Assembly (NCBI GenBank): GCA_001557505.1
Contig: LSAX01000001.1
Span: 2,542,001 to 2,606,000, forward strand
Length of the DNA stretch: 64,000 bases
DNA from: Reticulascus tulasneorum
Lineage: Eukaryota; Ascomycota; Sordariomycetes; Glomerellales; Reticulascaceae
Direction: 5' to 3'
Made by a program: the position numbers and the translations under genes. The notes under the pieces are model-generated. The model saw only the letters and a program-made list of their open reading frames with translations, did no database searches and was not told where the DNA came from. Positions 23,701-35,485 of this stretch are shown here, one piece after another; positions within the stretch are counted from its first letter, which is position 1; each line of letters starts with the position of its first letter.

Positions 23701-26700
23701 TTGGGTTGCTTCCCTGGTTTGAGGAGGTCAATCATGAGCTCAAGCATTTGCCACTTCTCTGAGAACACCTGTGAGATGTTGATCCGCATGAGATGGATTT
23801 TATTCCATTTCGAGTCGAGGGGCGTGTCAATGAAACACTATTTCCCAGGTTTGAGAGAGTTGTACGACCAGCTACAATATTGTTTCGCCACAGAGAAAAT
23901 AGAGAGAGGAAATGACACGAGACGCGATTCACTTGAGATTTAGCCAGCGTCTTGGAGTGTGCTATAAAATGTAGCAAAATGGGCCTGCTTTAGCTTGATA
24001 CAATAAAACGATAGACTAACAACTCAGGGCGGAGTGCGCTGCCTTCCAGCATCGGGAGTACATAGTAATTAATGGTAATTAATACCAGAGCCACAGTCCC
24101 ATCCGCCTTCATTACTCAAGTGCTTCGTTAGTGCACAAATAGCACATGGGCAGCAGAGTCGTTCACCTATGGGACGCAAAGGCAAGCGACCACTTCCTCC
24201 TCATGGAACTCGAACGCTTTGCGTGATAGGTGACTTGGCTCGATGTGGCGCTAGATTGGCCACTGAGAGGAGACAAGGGTGATGTACGAGGGGTCCATCA
24301 TCATCAAAAATACGAAGGCGCCAGGCCAGGAAAGGGGTTGGGTGGTCTTGGCTTTTGGACCTGCAGAAGTCATCCCTCCTAGTTTCGTTCCTCAGGTGGT
24401 CGACGCCCCAAGTACCCCGTACACGCCGATACTTTGTCGCCGGCCACGGTTTCAAGGAATACCCTCCAACTCATAAAAGTAATCTGAAAAGTCCCTCGCC
24501 CTTCATACCAGACTCAGACACTGCATACGAGGCGGAGGAGCATATTTTCTAGCTTGCGAGTTGACTTCTCTCATTGTCTATATGTCTGTCATCCTCCAAA
24601 GCTCTGCTTGGCAGTTGCACAAGGAAGGTATACCCAAGAATTGCTCGCATATCGGCCGGGAAGAGCAAAAGCAGGGTTCACCAGATCCTTAATTTCCAAA
24701 TATACATGCAGTTCAACTTCTAGCTTCCATTGCGGGGAACAGCGCCACGACCATGATTGGGGCAATGCTGACCATCCAATACATACGTCACAGGCCCGGA
24801 GGTGACGGGAACCGCTGCTACCTCCTCTTGTCTCGCGGAGCTTGGGGGATTGCGACGACAGGAAAAGTCAACATGTCTCTAACACAGTCGCACAAAACTA
24901 ACAGACTCTCAGGAGTGAGGCACAGACGCCATTGTTTCTTGGAAGAGAAGGACTCGGGTGTTGTTTTGCCATGCACCAAGGTGGGGTTGAGATCGCTGAT
25001 CACCAGCGTAAGGTAGTCAAAGGTCCGCACATGCACATGTGGAGCGTGGTGCCCTGACGCCAGTACGAGGTTGCAGTCAACCATCCATACGAACTGCAGT
25101 AGCCCTGGGTGAGGAAACGAGATCTCGTATGGAACGATCCCTTCACATGACTGAAAACTGACAAACTCCCGCGGTATCCGCCGGGGTGACCGCAAGCAAC
25201 GGCATGGTCGAAGCCCTTACGAAGCAGCCGGCCTCGTTCGTCATGGCTCACCACATACTACGTAGTGAGTGACTGGGTGCCCAAAAAGAGAACGATTGCA
25301 TGGTTTTGGAGCTGCTGTGGCCTCTGCACAACTGCATTGGTTTCTGGGTCACACGGAATTTGGATTGCAAGGCCCGGCCTCTCTACTTTTCAATAGTGGC
25401 TGCAGGGCCATCCGCTTTCTGCATTACACGATGCAGCGAATCCTTGGACCCAAACAGACCCACGCCATGGCACTGGGGCTGAGAAACTGGAGGGAAATTC
25501 CATACTATGTAACTTAAGTAGATGGTCCCAAGAAAGGGAAGCGATGCGGTCATGCTCCCAATGGCTCGCGTTGCTGTCTTTTCAGAAAGCTCGTGTAGCG
25601 GTGCTCCCTTGAGGCTCCCCTGTCAAATTACTATGGCAAAGGGTGATTCGGCATATAGCTTTCAGGCAACGGATTGATTAATGAATGAAGTCAACGATGG
25701 AAGACGCGACGTACGAGGAATCTTTGTCCAAGGAAACACATCCAAAGGGGGAACTTGGCATTGGGTTCCAAGATTGGCCATTCCTTTTCCCTGACATTCT
25801 AGTGTTCAGCCAAACAGCCAGGACATGGGGCACACACACACGCTGATGCAAAAATAATAAGAATGATCTCACACAGAGGTGGGAAGGCCGTCGAGCTCAA
25901 CCGTGTGGCTTTGAGAGGTAGGGATCCGACAGTCACTGTGAGTAAGGTTCTGTGCCAATGTGACCACCAAGTATCGGTACGGACTCAATACGAAGTCCGC
26001 CTCATGTTAAAAATGAAACAGATCTCCCTCGTTAGCCTGTGGAAGTGCAGAGACCAGTTCACGCTAAAGACATCGGTCTCCAAGGGTAATCTCGCGAGAA
26101 CTCTCGGCATCAGGGCCTTTGCCTCGACTTGACGAGAGCGTCTTACAGCTGGGGAATTGGCGTGCTCATCCAAGGCCACCATCTCCAGGCTCGGAGATAT
26201 TCCATAGTGGGCCGGTCGGGACTTGGAAGGCCACTGAAAGACACTGAACCCAACGACATCTTGACGAAGTGCTACAGTGGGCTTCAGCACCGCTCGGGCA
26301 GGGTTCGTGACAGAAGCCCCCGCAGACGCAAGATTCACACCGCTGTACGACCGTTTCCGATCGCTCGGTTTTCAATCAGGTCCTCCCAAGCCCGCCCGAT
26401 ATACGCCATTTCGTAAGTCAAATGGTCAGCATCGTCTTCATTCAATCCAAGGGTCCATCCCATCCCTTTTTCCCTCGTCGCCATCATCTTTTCTCTTTTT
26501 TACGAGAACTCTCCCCTCGCACTACGTTACGTACATACTCCATCCAGGAGCTTTCGTTTTTTTTTTTTTGGGAGCTTGTCCGGACTCTTTCTCTTATACC
26601 ACACCGCTCACGATCGCTAGCAAACCATCTATTCTTACCGCTGGGGGTAGAGCTTTCTTTTCTCTTTCCAATAAGTTTTGCATTCTGCAAGGTCGCCCCG

Positions 26701-27434
26701 TCTAATACCGCGCCCATCCCTTGGAGGTGAGTACTGGAATGTTCCTTCCAACCAACCTCCGTCATAACCAGCTTCACCGTCCCGTCCTGCATCTGCTTTA
26801 CCCAGTGGCCCCGGTACCTGCAAAGACACGCAAGGTAGCACCAGGCAAAATATACCTGGGCATTTACTTTGCCTGGCCAAGTGACCCTGCTTGTTTCCAG
26901 TCCGCTTTGCATCCGCCGCCGCCGCCTTACACCTTGCCTTGCCTTACCTTACCTTACATAACAACACACGCTGAAGCATGCCACACACTTCGCATTGCGC
27001 GCCAAGCCACTCCTCCCAGCACTTCAACTTCATGTCTTCCAGTATCCAACTTCCAGAATAACCTCAGAACCCAACAGTCAACGCCGCAGATGACAAGCTT
27101 CCTCTAACCTCTGTGCCTTACTACTTAGTCCTTAACCATCAAAGGTGCTCTCGCCCATTCACAGTCGCTTCCTCGAGACACGCCGTCCCTCGCCGTTCGT
27201 CGAGCCCTCGTTCGCCTGCCTCACAATCGGATCGTATTCGAACGCCCAACGTCCCTGTTCTACGAAATCTCCTCGACGAATGCTTAGCGAACCAATGCTG
27301 GAGAGAAGGACTTGTACTCAATAAACCAGTGGCCACTGTCCCACCACTGCCCTTCGACCACGGCGTCCGGCGCCCGGGACCTTTTGCTCGTCAAAGAATA
27401 GGGGACATCAAGAACCCTTATTCCCCAGCAAGCA
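20719..27434. other. 6.7 kb divergent spacer between chitin synthase and SKT5-like gene
   Basis: The spacer carries both divergent promoters. No ORF in it shows a recognisable family; the longest (26277-26705, 142 codons; 26484-26912 minus, 142 codons) overlap each other and contain poly(T)-derived Phe runs. Near the SKT5 side the plus strand is pyrimidine-rich (26450-26640, with a T tract near 26549-26570) and carries CCG and CCTTR repeats, as expected for a long 5' leader with a possible leader intron. TACCTACCTAGGT occurs near 22457. Confidence 0.6.
26932..26956. repeat. CCTTR pentanucleotide repeat x5
   Basis: Two CCTTG followed by three CCTTA units, just after a (GCC)n tract at about 26911-26926, upstream of the SKT5-like gene. 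Confidence 0.9.
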
Positions 27435-29913
27435 ATGGCTGCCGCAGTAGCAACAGCGCCGTCACCAGCATCGCCCTCTTCAAGCCCGACCCGTGGAAAG
27501 CCTCTTCCCCGCCCCAATTTCTCCCCGGAGAGACATGTCGTTGGCGATGATGGGAGTCGAAAACCTCTACCCACAATACCAATGAACGGATCTACTCGGT
27601 TGCGGGATGCACCAGCATCCCCGGTTAGGGTGAACTTTCAATCCGAAAACTGGGCTCAGCCGTCGAACGCCAACATTGAGCATGCGCAATCCGGCTTCTA
27701 CAGCGCAGACTATATCACAGTGGACCGCACTCGGGATCGAGATCTTCCCAAAACACCGGAAGCCCCTCCACCTCCTCCACACAGTCCAGCGTACGAACAA
27801 ACAAGACGCCAAAGTATAGTCCAGGAACGTCCTCGGGTACCACAGCATGCGGAAAAGCCACTTCCCCCTCTAGTAACGTCTCCCATCTCATCTGTGGGGC
27901 GGCATCTCCTAAGCCCAACAAACTCGACGCCGAACCGGAACGCTCCTTATGATTTGACCTTCTCTCCCACCGAGACGGATGGTGTCAGTGCCATCAGCAC
28001 AGGCGATGATGCGCACCCTCAAGATGTGAACCGTCACAGCCGTGAATCAGACACTACCTCGAGCACGACCCAACAGCCGGCCTCCACTGAATCATCAGCG
28101 ACAACCAGTGCCAGCTCGATTTCCGGTATCAACGAGACTTCCGACTGCCAGGATCTCTCAGCAGATGGGTCCCCAGAAAGCTCTCTTATTGGAGGGAACA
28201 TACCGCGAAACCAATCGGTCCCGTTGTTCCAATACCATCATCAACCGTTTCCTACTCGGGTTTCTAGCGTACCACATGAGGCCGATATCAGGTCCTCCTC
28301 CAATCCTGACCTAGTTGAGGCCGCACTGATCAACCGACACCTGACTCCGAACTCGCATTATATGAGGAGGAGCTCACTTCCTCGACCTCAGTCTGCATAC
28401 TCGGCGTACTCAGATTTCGGCCCAAGAGGTCGATCGCCGGGTCTGATGCCAGGAGGTTCTCACATGCGAGCCCCGTCTGTTCAGTCTCGCAGATCCCCCG
28501 AGGCCAGGCCTTCCTCATATGCCGAGCTGTTGAATGTGCCGTACCCACAACCTGCGCCAGCGCCAATTAGCCTCGACAATTCTCAGCTGCGAAACGCTGT
28601 AGGCAACAATGCATCGCTTCTCAGCACCCAAAAGACATTGGAGATGTACCGACAAAATGTGAAGAAGACCAATGACTTCTCTATACAATACTCTTTTGCC
28701 ATCTTCCTGATATCGAGTGCCCAGGAACAAGGGCTCAACTGGGAAGAGAGCACCCGCCGGAAAAACAGTCCCCAACCGGGAAGCGAAAGCCCATTTCCCG
28801 AGGGCTCTGCATCCTCTCCTCAAGAACTCGTGCGTGAAGCTCGACACATTCTACAGAGGCTAGCGAGTGGCGGATATCCATTCGCGCAATACTATCTCGC
28901 CGACGGATTTGCGTCTGGCCTCTTTAGCAAGGGTAAGGAAGACTATAATTCGGCATTTCCGCTCTTTGTTCTCGCCGCGAAACATGGACATGCCGAGTCA
29001 GCCTATCGCACAGCACTATGTTACGAATTTGGGTGGGGATGTCGAAAAGACCCTGCGAAAGCGGTACAATTTCTCCGGTCAGCCGCAGCAAAGAGACATC
29101 CAGGCGCTATGACAAGATTGGGGAAGGCTTGCTTGTCTGGAGATCTTGGGGAGAAGAGATATCGTGAAGGCATCAAGTGGTTGAAATTGGCTACCGAATC
29201 AGCCGACTCTATTTACAATGCTGCGCCGTACCAACTGGGATGCTTGTACGAGACGGGCTACGGAGACGACATCTTCCTCGACGAGAGCTACGCCGCTGAG
29301 CTTTTTACCCAGGCTGCCGAGCTTGGGCATCCAGAAGCCAACTACCGAATGGGTGATGCGTATGAACACGGGAAGCTCAACTGTCCGAGAGACCCGGCGC
29401 TCAGTGTTCATTTCTATACTGGTGCTGCTGAGCGTGGTCATGCTGGAGCCATGATGGGTTTGTGTGCCTGGTACATGGTTGGTGCTGAGCCAATTCTGGA
29501 GAAGGACGAGGAAGAAGCCTACGAATGGGCGCGTCGCTCTGCAGAGCTGGGTAGGTCACTTCCTCTCACCAATCCTTTTCAATCTAGTTTATAAGATGGA
29601 GAGCATTGTTTGTATCCCCTGTTCGTAGACTGCAGAATGCTGACCATGGTTGTCCTCTCCTGCAGACTACGTCAAAGCCCAGTACGCAGTAGGCTACTTC
29701 ACTGAAATGGGTATCGGCTGCCGCCGTGACATTCTCGAAGCCAATGTTTGGTATGTCAAGGCCGCGGACGCCGGAGACGAGCGCGCGAAGCAACGCCTAG
29801 CCACTATTCGAGCCGCGGTCAGCGGAGGCACTCCGATGGACGTTGCTCCGCCTCGTCATGGCAAGATCAAGAAGACAGCGGAAAAGGACGACAAGGAATG
29901 CGTAGTCATGTGA
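27435..29913 (+). CDS. SKT5: Sel1-repeat activator of chitin synthase (SKT5/CHS4-like), prenylated C-terminus
   Basis: Exons 27435-29550 and 29666-29913 (115 nt intron, GTAGGT..CTGCAG), 787 aa. The first 400 residues are disordered, rich in Ser/Pro and PPPPHSP-type segments. A conserved helical block (LEMYRQNVKKTNDFSIQYSFAIFLI) begins near residue 400, followed by at least six Sel1/TPR-like repeats (about 475-760; A..G...A.Y.LG..YE.G.G pattern). The last intron falls inside a Sel1 repeat. The C-terminus is KKTAEKDDKECVVM: the CVVM box is a farnesylation signal, as in yeast Chs4. The family binds and activates class IV/Chs3 chitin synthase at the membrane and localises it at bud neck or septum. 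Start chosen as the first ATG of the long frame with a good context (AGCAATGG); an upstream coding exon cannot be excluded. The chitin synthase at 17001-20718 is the nearest gene, head to head. Confidence 0.9.
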
Positions 29914-31317
29914 CGGGGAAGGTTGGCAATTATGGATATAGGCGTTTGGACTGGGAAACCCACTTCACATTAATGACTGAGAGAGACACTCCTTTCGAAA
30001 AATACACAACTCCTCTGGTGCAACTTCCGACAACGACGAACCCCCCGGATTTGGATACTGGACTCAACGTATGCAGCTTTGGCATATTTCGGCTTGTCCT
30101 ACCGGTGCTGTCTGGCCATCCATCTCTTTAGCCTACGTGGTTCTCACGCAATACGGAACTATACACATATATGGGTGGGCTCTCTCGCCACCAAGGTTCG
30201 AGGAGGTGGACTTGGTCCTGCATGGGATGATTTCCTTTTCCCGCGTGTTGGTTGAGTCATCATCTCATGTGACTTAACTCTTGTGCTGTCTTGGGGATAC
30301 AACTGCATTTGCATTGCGCGGGGTGTGGAGGTTGAGAAGTACCCTAAGACTGGGCTTTCTCCTCCCCTCGTGCGGACTCGGCGTTTACTACAGTGGCTGA
30401 AAGAAAGACTATTCTTGTTGGTGCTGGCTGAAACTTGTACATACGAGATATAATAATGACCTGTCTTGGACAGGTGTCTTGGAAAACAAACTATATGTTC
30501 TACGCTCTGACTATGGATATTACGATGTGATGACTACTTCGTGTTGTGAATCGGGTTCTATTGAGGTCTCTCCGAAGACGCCATGTCTCATATGTCTAGC
30601 TAGGTATGTTCCGACACGAGCTTCGGGCCGCTTCCGTCAACATAGTTCAGCTTCTCGATTTCACGTTGGACAATTAGTACATACTTCCGAGCTTGATTCC
30701 GGCCCGAGCAAATGGGAGATGGCTTAGTGAAACTGACCACGTACAACCAGTCTTTTCATAGTTCCTCTCAAGACATTCCGTTACCTGCACACTTGCAGGC
30801 AACAGGGGCCAACTGACTCCTTCGAGATATTGATATTGTTCCATAATCAGCATGATAGATGGACAAGTACTTATGGGTGGGAGACAGTCACTCTGCTACC
30901 CAGCAAGTGCACACCTATCAGAGAAACCGTCGTGCTCATCAATTAGGTAATGCAGTGGGAAGTCTTAGCCAGTCTATGGTCTGCTAGAACATGTCGATCT
31001 TCCATGGAGTGTTCGTGTGATATCAACCGGAATCACCGACGTGCCAAGTTTATTATGCCGAATGGTTTTCTATCAAACTTCGCCCACCTAGGGCCTGAAA
31101 TCACAAGTGAGACTGGCAGAGCAGTAGTACCGATATCGAAGACCCAATGAGATAACTCGTCAAAGAGGGCTAAGATTGCGTGATATGTGTCTGAAAATAA
31201 GATGCCCCTGATGTTGCACGATGTACTTAAAAGCAATGGCAAGGTGGTATCTTGGTCTCTACCCTTAACGCTTCTCAATGCAGGCTGTCGTCGTCATTCG
31301 AAGACAATAATACGACT
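29914..31317. other. Convergent spacer, SKT5-like / NACHT-ankyrin gene
   Basis: 1.4 kb between converging genes, expected to hold two 3' UTRs. Short ORFs only; no repeats or RNA genes seen. Confidence 0.6.
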
Positions 31318-34300
31318 TTATTCCTTCATATCCGTGTCGACTAGAGACATATGCGAAGACGAAGAGTCACCCACACGACTCGAGACCCTTTTCTCTCGTG
31401 GCAGAAATCGAGGGGCATCTACGTCCCCCAACGTTGTTGCAACTTGCAGAGCAGTGCCCGTAAACCGCTTCGCAATAGCTGCCAACTCGGGGCGGTTGTT
31501 CGCCACCGCATGGTCGTAGAGCGCTGTACCGCCCTCCAGGCTGGGATCAGCTCCATATTCCAAAAGGAGTGGTATGGCGCTGTGCATTCCTCTGCCAACT
31601 GCTGCGTTGAGAGCCGTGCCGTACACACCTCCTCGCTGATTCGGGTCCGCTCCGGCTTCCAGCAGAATTGCCACCGTCTGCAGGTTCTTCACGCTGATGG
31701 CATGGTGTAGTGTTGTGTCCATCATCGGCCCAGCGCGAGTATTGGGATCAGCTCCCATCTGAAGCAGTAGTTTAGTAGTGACTTCATTCTCGCCTCGAAC
31801 TGCCGCCTGTAACGGCGTCTTGCCCGCGTTTGAATAGCCGTTAATATCAGCTCCTTCGTCAATCAACAATCTGACCAGGTGATCGTGGCCACAACCAGCC
31901 GCAACTTGTAGAAGCGTATACGGGCCCGGGATGAGTTCGGTGATCGGCCTACAGCGCAAAAGGGTAGAATAGATATCGGTATGTCCCATGTATACAGCGA
32001 GCTGCAGGAGACGGGTATAGCCAGCCCTCTCATCATCCAGATCTATAAGACCCGAGTCTAGCCATGTTACCAAGACCCGGTGCAGCCCGAACACAATACA
32101 GCCAACGACCGCACAAGAGACCGGTTCGAAGACCCCATACTGTGACAAGTAAGGATACCAAGGGAGAGCTCTGGGAGGGATGCGGCGTTTGAGCCACTGT
32201 TGATAGTTTGGCGTGCTGTTATACGGTGACCCCAAAAACTGATCCAGTAGTGATGCCATGTTGGTATCGCTATAGTCGCCGCTCTGGATGACATACTGAA
32301 ACCAACGGTCGATATAACCTGCTCTGAGAGCTTCATACGCAACCTGGAAGTCACGAGATCGATGTTCCTCCCGGCGTAGCAGATCTGGGTCTGTCAGACA
32401 TCTCAGGCATACTGCTGCGATATGTTGGCTTGCCTTCTCAGTCGTGGAACCATCTTTCTCAAGGTATTCGCGGATAGTCAAATGAGAGAACTGGCATCGG
32501 TCTTGGAAATGCTCCACCAGATTGTGGCAAGCATCCAAAACATAGTCAATATCCACATTGACTCGAGAGCCAAAGGGCTTCGCAGGATCCTGGCATACTG
32601 CAACCACCAGCTCTTGAGTTGTCGCCGGTTGCATCTGACCGATAAGCCACTGGAATGCCCTGTTGGCGTACAGAGCCGCGCGGCCTTCGCGTGCATTTAT
32701 TTCAGAGAATAATTGCCTATAGGCAGCCTCTAACCCCTCAGGCAAATCGTAGAGGAACTCCTGGATATCGTCAAGGTGCTTAAACTTGAGCAGCCGAGTC
32801 AACTGCAATGCAGCCCACTGGAACCTAGATACAGTCAGTGAGCTGAACTAGACCTGATCTCGCAAACCGTGTGCTTGAGAGTTGAATCGGGATCAAGGAA
32901 GCACGTACATTCCCTGACTCTTACGTTGAAATGCTCCAAGAACCTCCTCCAGTAGAGCGTCGGGCAAGTGCTCTCGACACCAGTCGTCCTGAGAAATCTT
33001 CGCCCTGACAAACTTCTCTATATCGTCTTGGTTGTCTGATGCCTGGATGGCTACATCACAGCCATGCTTGTACCGCTTATTCAGATCATGATCATTTCGA
33101 CTCGCAATGAACAGTCTGACAAAAGTCGTCGCTGGGGCTGACGATATAATGTTGTCCAGCGCATCCATCAGTCCCTTCCGCGTATCTTTGTCGCACTCGT
33201 CAAGGCCATCGATTAGGAGCGTAGTTTGCGGGTACAAGACAACAAGCTTCTGTAGTAAATCTTGGCAATCTTCGAGGGTAAGTTGCTGATGTCCCCTCCT
33301 TCTTGCTCGAAAGCATGTGTCTTTCACGAAGTCAACGATTGCATTACCATCTCGAGTTGTCGACAACTGCCTAACGAAGCTTCTTAAGACCGCGGTAGGA
33401 CTACTATGCTCCCCATCACTAGACCCGTCGCGACGGTTGCAGTAGAAGTAAGCAAATGCATGATCACTCCCGTCTGCTTCGAGGGTTGAGAGAAAGCTAT
33501 CAACCACCATTGAGGATAATTTGGTTTTGCCGGCACCAGCTAAAGTCTATCGTTAGTGACATGCATTGGTTTGCAGAAAGAAAAAGGTTGCAAGCTACAT
33601 ACGAATCCCGTGTAGCCATAACGTCTTGGATTCATTTGCATCCCTCCAGCTCAGGTATCGTTCATCCAAGAGTAACCATTGGCATGTCCCCTCAATTCTG
33701 CCGGTACTCGCGTTGTAGTGGTCCGTAGAATGAAATATAGCACTAATCCATTCACAGGTGTCGAGTATCTCCTCATGATCAATCCAATTTAGAGCTCTGG
33801 AAACTTGTGTGTCAAACCGTACTAGTTTGTTGTCGAAGAGCGCAATCAACTTGTCGTAGTTGTCACATGCTTTTTTGCCATTGACAACATTATAATAACG
33901 GTCGCAGTTCAGTACCTCGCACTCGACACGACGCTCAAACATGTCTAGGCGTGAGAGATGTGACGACAGCTCCTCGGGGCTAAACAGTGCATGCAAAATA
34001 ACGTAGGGGTTCGATTTCTCGTATATTCGAAGTATTGCAGCAAGCAAGGCCAGGATAGCAGCATAAATCTCTACTAGGGCCATCTTAAGGATAGGCGTTG
34101 CCTCGCTAGTGGTGGATGAGTCGCGAATGTAAAGCTCCTCATGGAGCTTGCACCGCCAAATCAACCATGTCACTTTCTCAATGCCAACTAGCATTGTCTC
34201 TGATTGTTGCATCTCTGCAGTTGCGGCCTATGGAATTGTTAAAGCTGTTGCACAACATATAGACAGTTATTAACCACACTCACTTGAAGTAGAAAACGGA

Positions 34301-34934
34301 TCGCAGCCCATGGCAGTGCGGCGTGAACAGGATCATAGCTCACAGCAATGTCTCCCACTGCTTTGAACTTGTTGAGCCAGTTGATGATCTTCCCAGTCAC
34401 ATCACGTAAAGCAATTTGCCTTCCATTCAGAGTAATTCGCCAAGAACTCTCATCTGCAAGCTGCTGTTTCACTCGAACGGCATCAAGCAGTTCCTCGACC
34501 GAGATCTCCTGGTTAGACGAAGCATATCGCTGCAAAACGGCATCATCATTCTGTTGACCCGGCTCATTGGATTCTTTTGAGCGCTTCTCAAGCGCCAAAG
34601 CCCAAAGGCTGACGTCTGACTCGTCTTCACAGCTGGTACTGATGATTGTGGTAGAAGGCTGCGAAGCCGGCGTTTCGAGAGACGAAGAGGGCGCAAGAGC
34701 GTCGCCACCGCTAGTCACAAGGTGGTTGGTCGCCGTCAGTGCCTCCTTACACTCATTATCCAGGGTATTGCATTGGGCCTGAGTATCGTGGCCTACAGAT
34801 ACGGACTCTTGGGATGAACTTCGTTCATGTCTTTGAAAGCGGGACAAGAGTCGATGAAGCCCTTTCCTCCGACTCTTCTCGGACGGTGGGTCTACACCCA
34901 TACCGGCCGTCTCATGATAGAATAATCGCCTCAA
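31318..34934 (-). CDS. NLR-like STAND protein: NACHT_N domain, NACHT NTPase, ankyrin repeats
   Basis: Minus-strand exons 34934-34284, 34227-33603, 33539-32909, 32824-31318 (introns 56, 63 and 84 nt), 1137 aa. Residues 1-130 are Ser-rich with a basic patch and no recognised effector. Residues about 130-400 resemble the N-terminal domain of fungal NWD NACHT-NTPases (ISVEELL.. and [19 protein letters not shown]). The NACHT NTPase follows: Walker A GIPGAGKT (424-431, split by intron 2 inside the Pro codon), Walker [11 protein letters not shown] (about 534-543), a sensor-like FIASRN, and [10 protein letters not shown], with the Met codon split by intron 3. From about residue 876 there are roughly six ankyrin repeats ([26 protein letters not shown] and so on). 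Such proteins are fungal counterparts of NLR immune receptors, some of which control heterokaryon incompatibility. An in-frame ATG at 34901 is an alternative start. Ligand and output are unknown. Confidence 0.9.
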
Positions 34935-35485
34935 GTAACAGATCGAACTTGAGTTGGCGCTTTATCTACGATGGAAGAAAGAGAACCTTGCGAAATCAAG
35001 ATTTTACTCAAGTGCAACGCAGATTGGAAGGGCATTGGAGGCTGATACCAGGGTAGTCGGCGGGGTTGGTATGCATGCAACTCATCCACTTTCAAAGGAT
35101 TGCGGTAGCCTCGTTACATGTGTGAGTGCCTTACCTGAGAGCAGAGCCGGCTCTTCCTTAATATTCGGATATGCCAGCCAGAATTCAGTAAATGAGAATC
35201 AAATGAGGTGATATTAAATGGAACTTCGTACTCCATACACGCCATTACGCCGTTGCAATGGATGTTCTTCATGTCCGTGAATTCCTCGAAAACTCCAAAA
35301 CTGTCAAACCAAGCCATCGTCCCCTGCGTCTGCATTCTACATGGATCTCATGAATGTCAGCCATCCCTATTTAGGATAGCTGCAAAAGTAATTATCGCTT
35401 CATACCGCAATTCAACCAAGCACCAGGGAATAGAAGCTCTCCCGGCTTCTGTCCCTCAAACCCTGAAAGTCTTGGGATCAAAAGA
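34935..35485. other. Spacer between polo-like kinase 3' end and NACHT gene 5' end
   Basis: 551 bases between two genes on the minus strand; it serves as kinase 3' UTR and NACHT gene promoter. No supported ORF. Confidence 0.6.

Noticed and set aside
26277..26912. ORFs of 142 codons on both strands before SKT5
   Set aside because: Overlap each other and read a poly(T) tract as Phe/Lys runs; more likely leader sequence.
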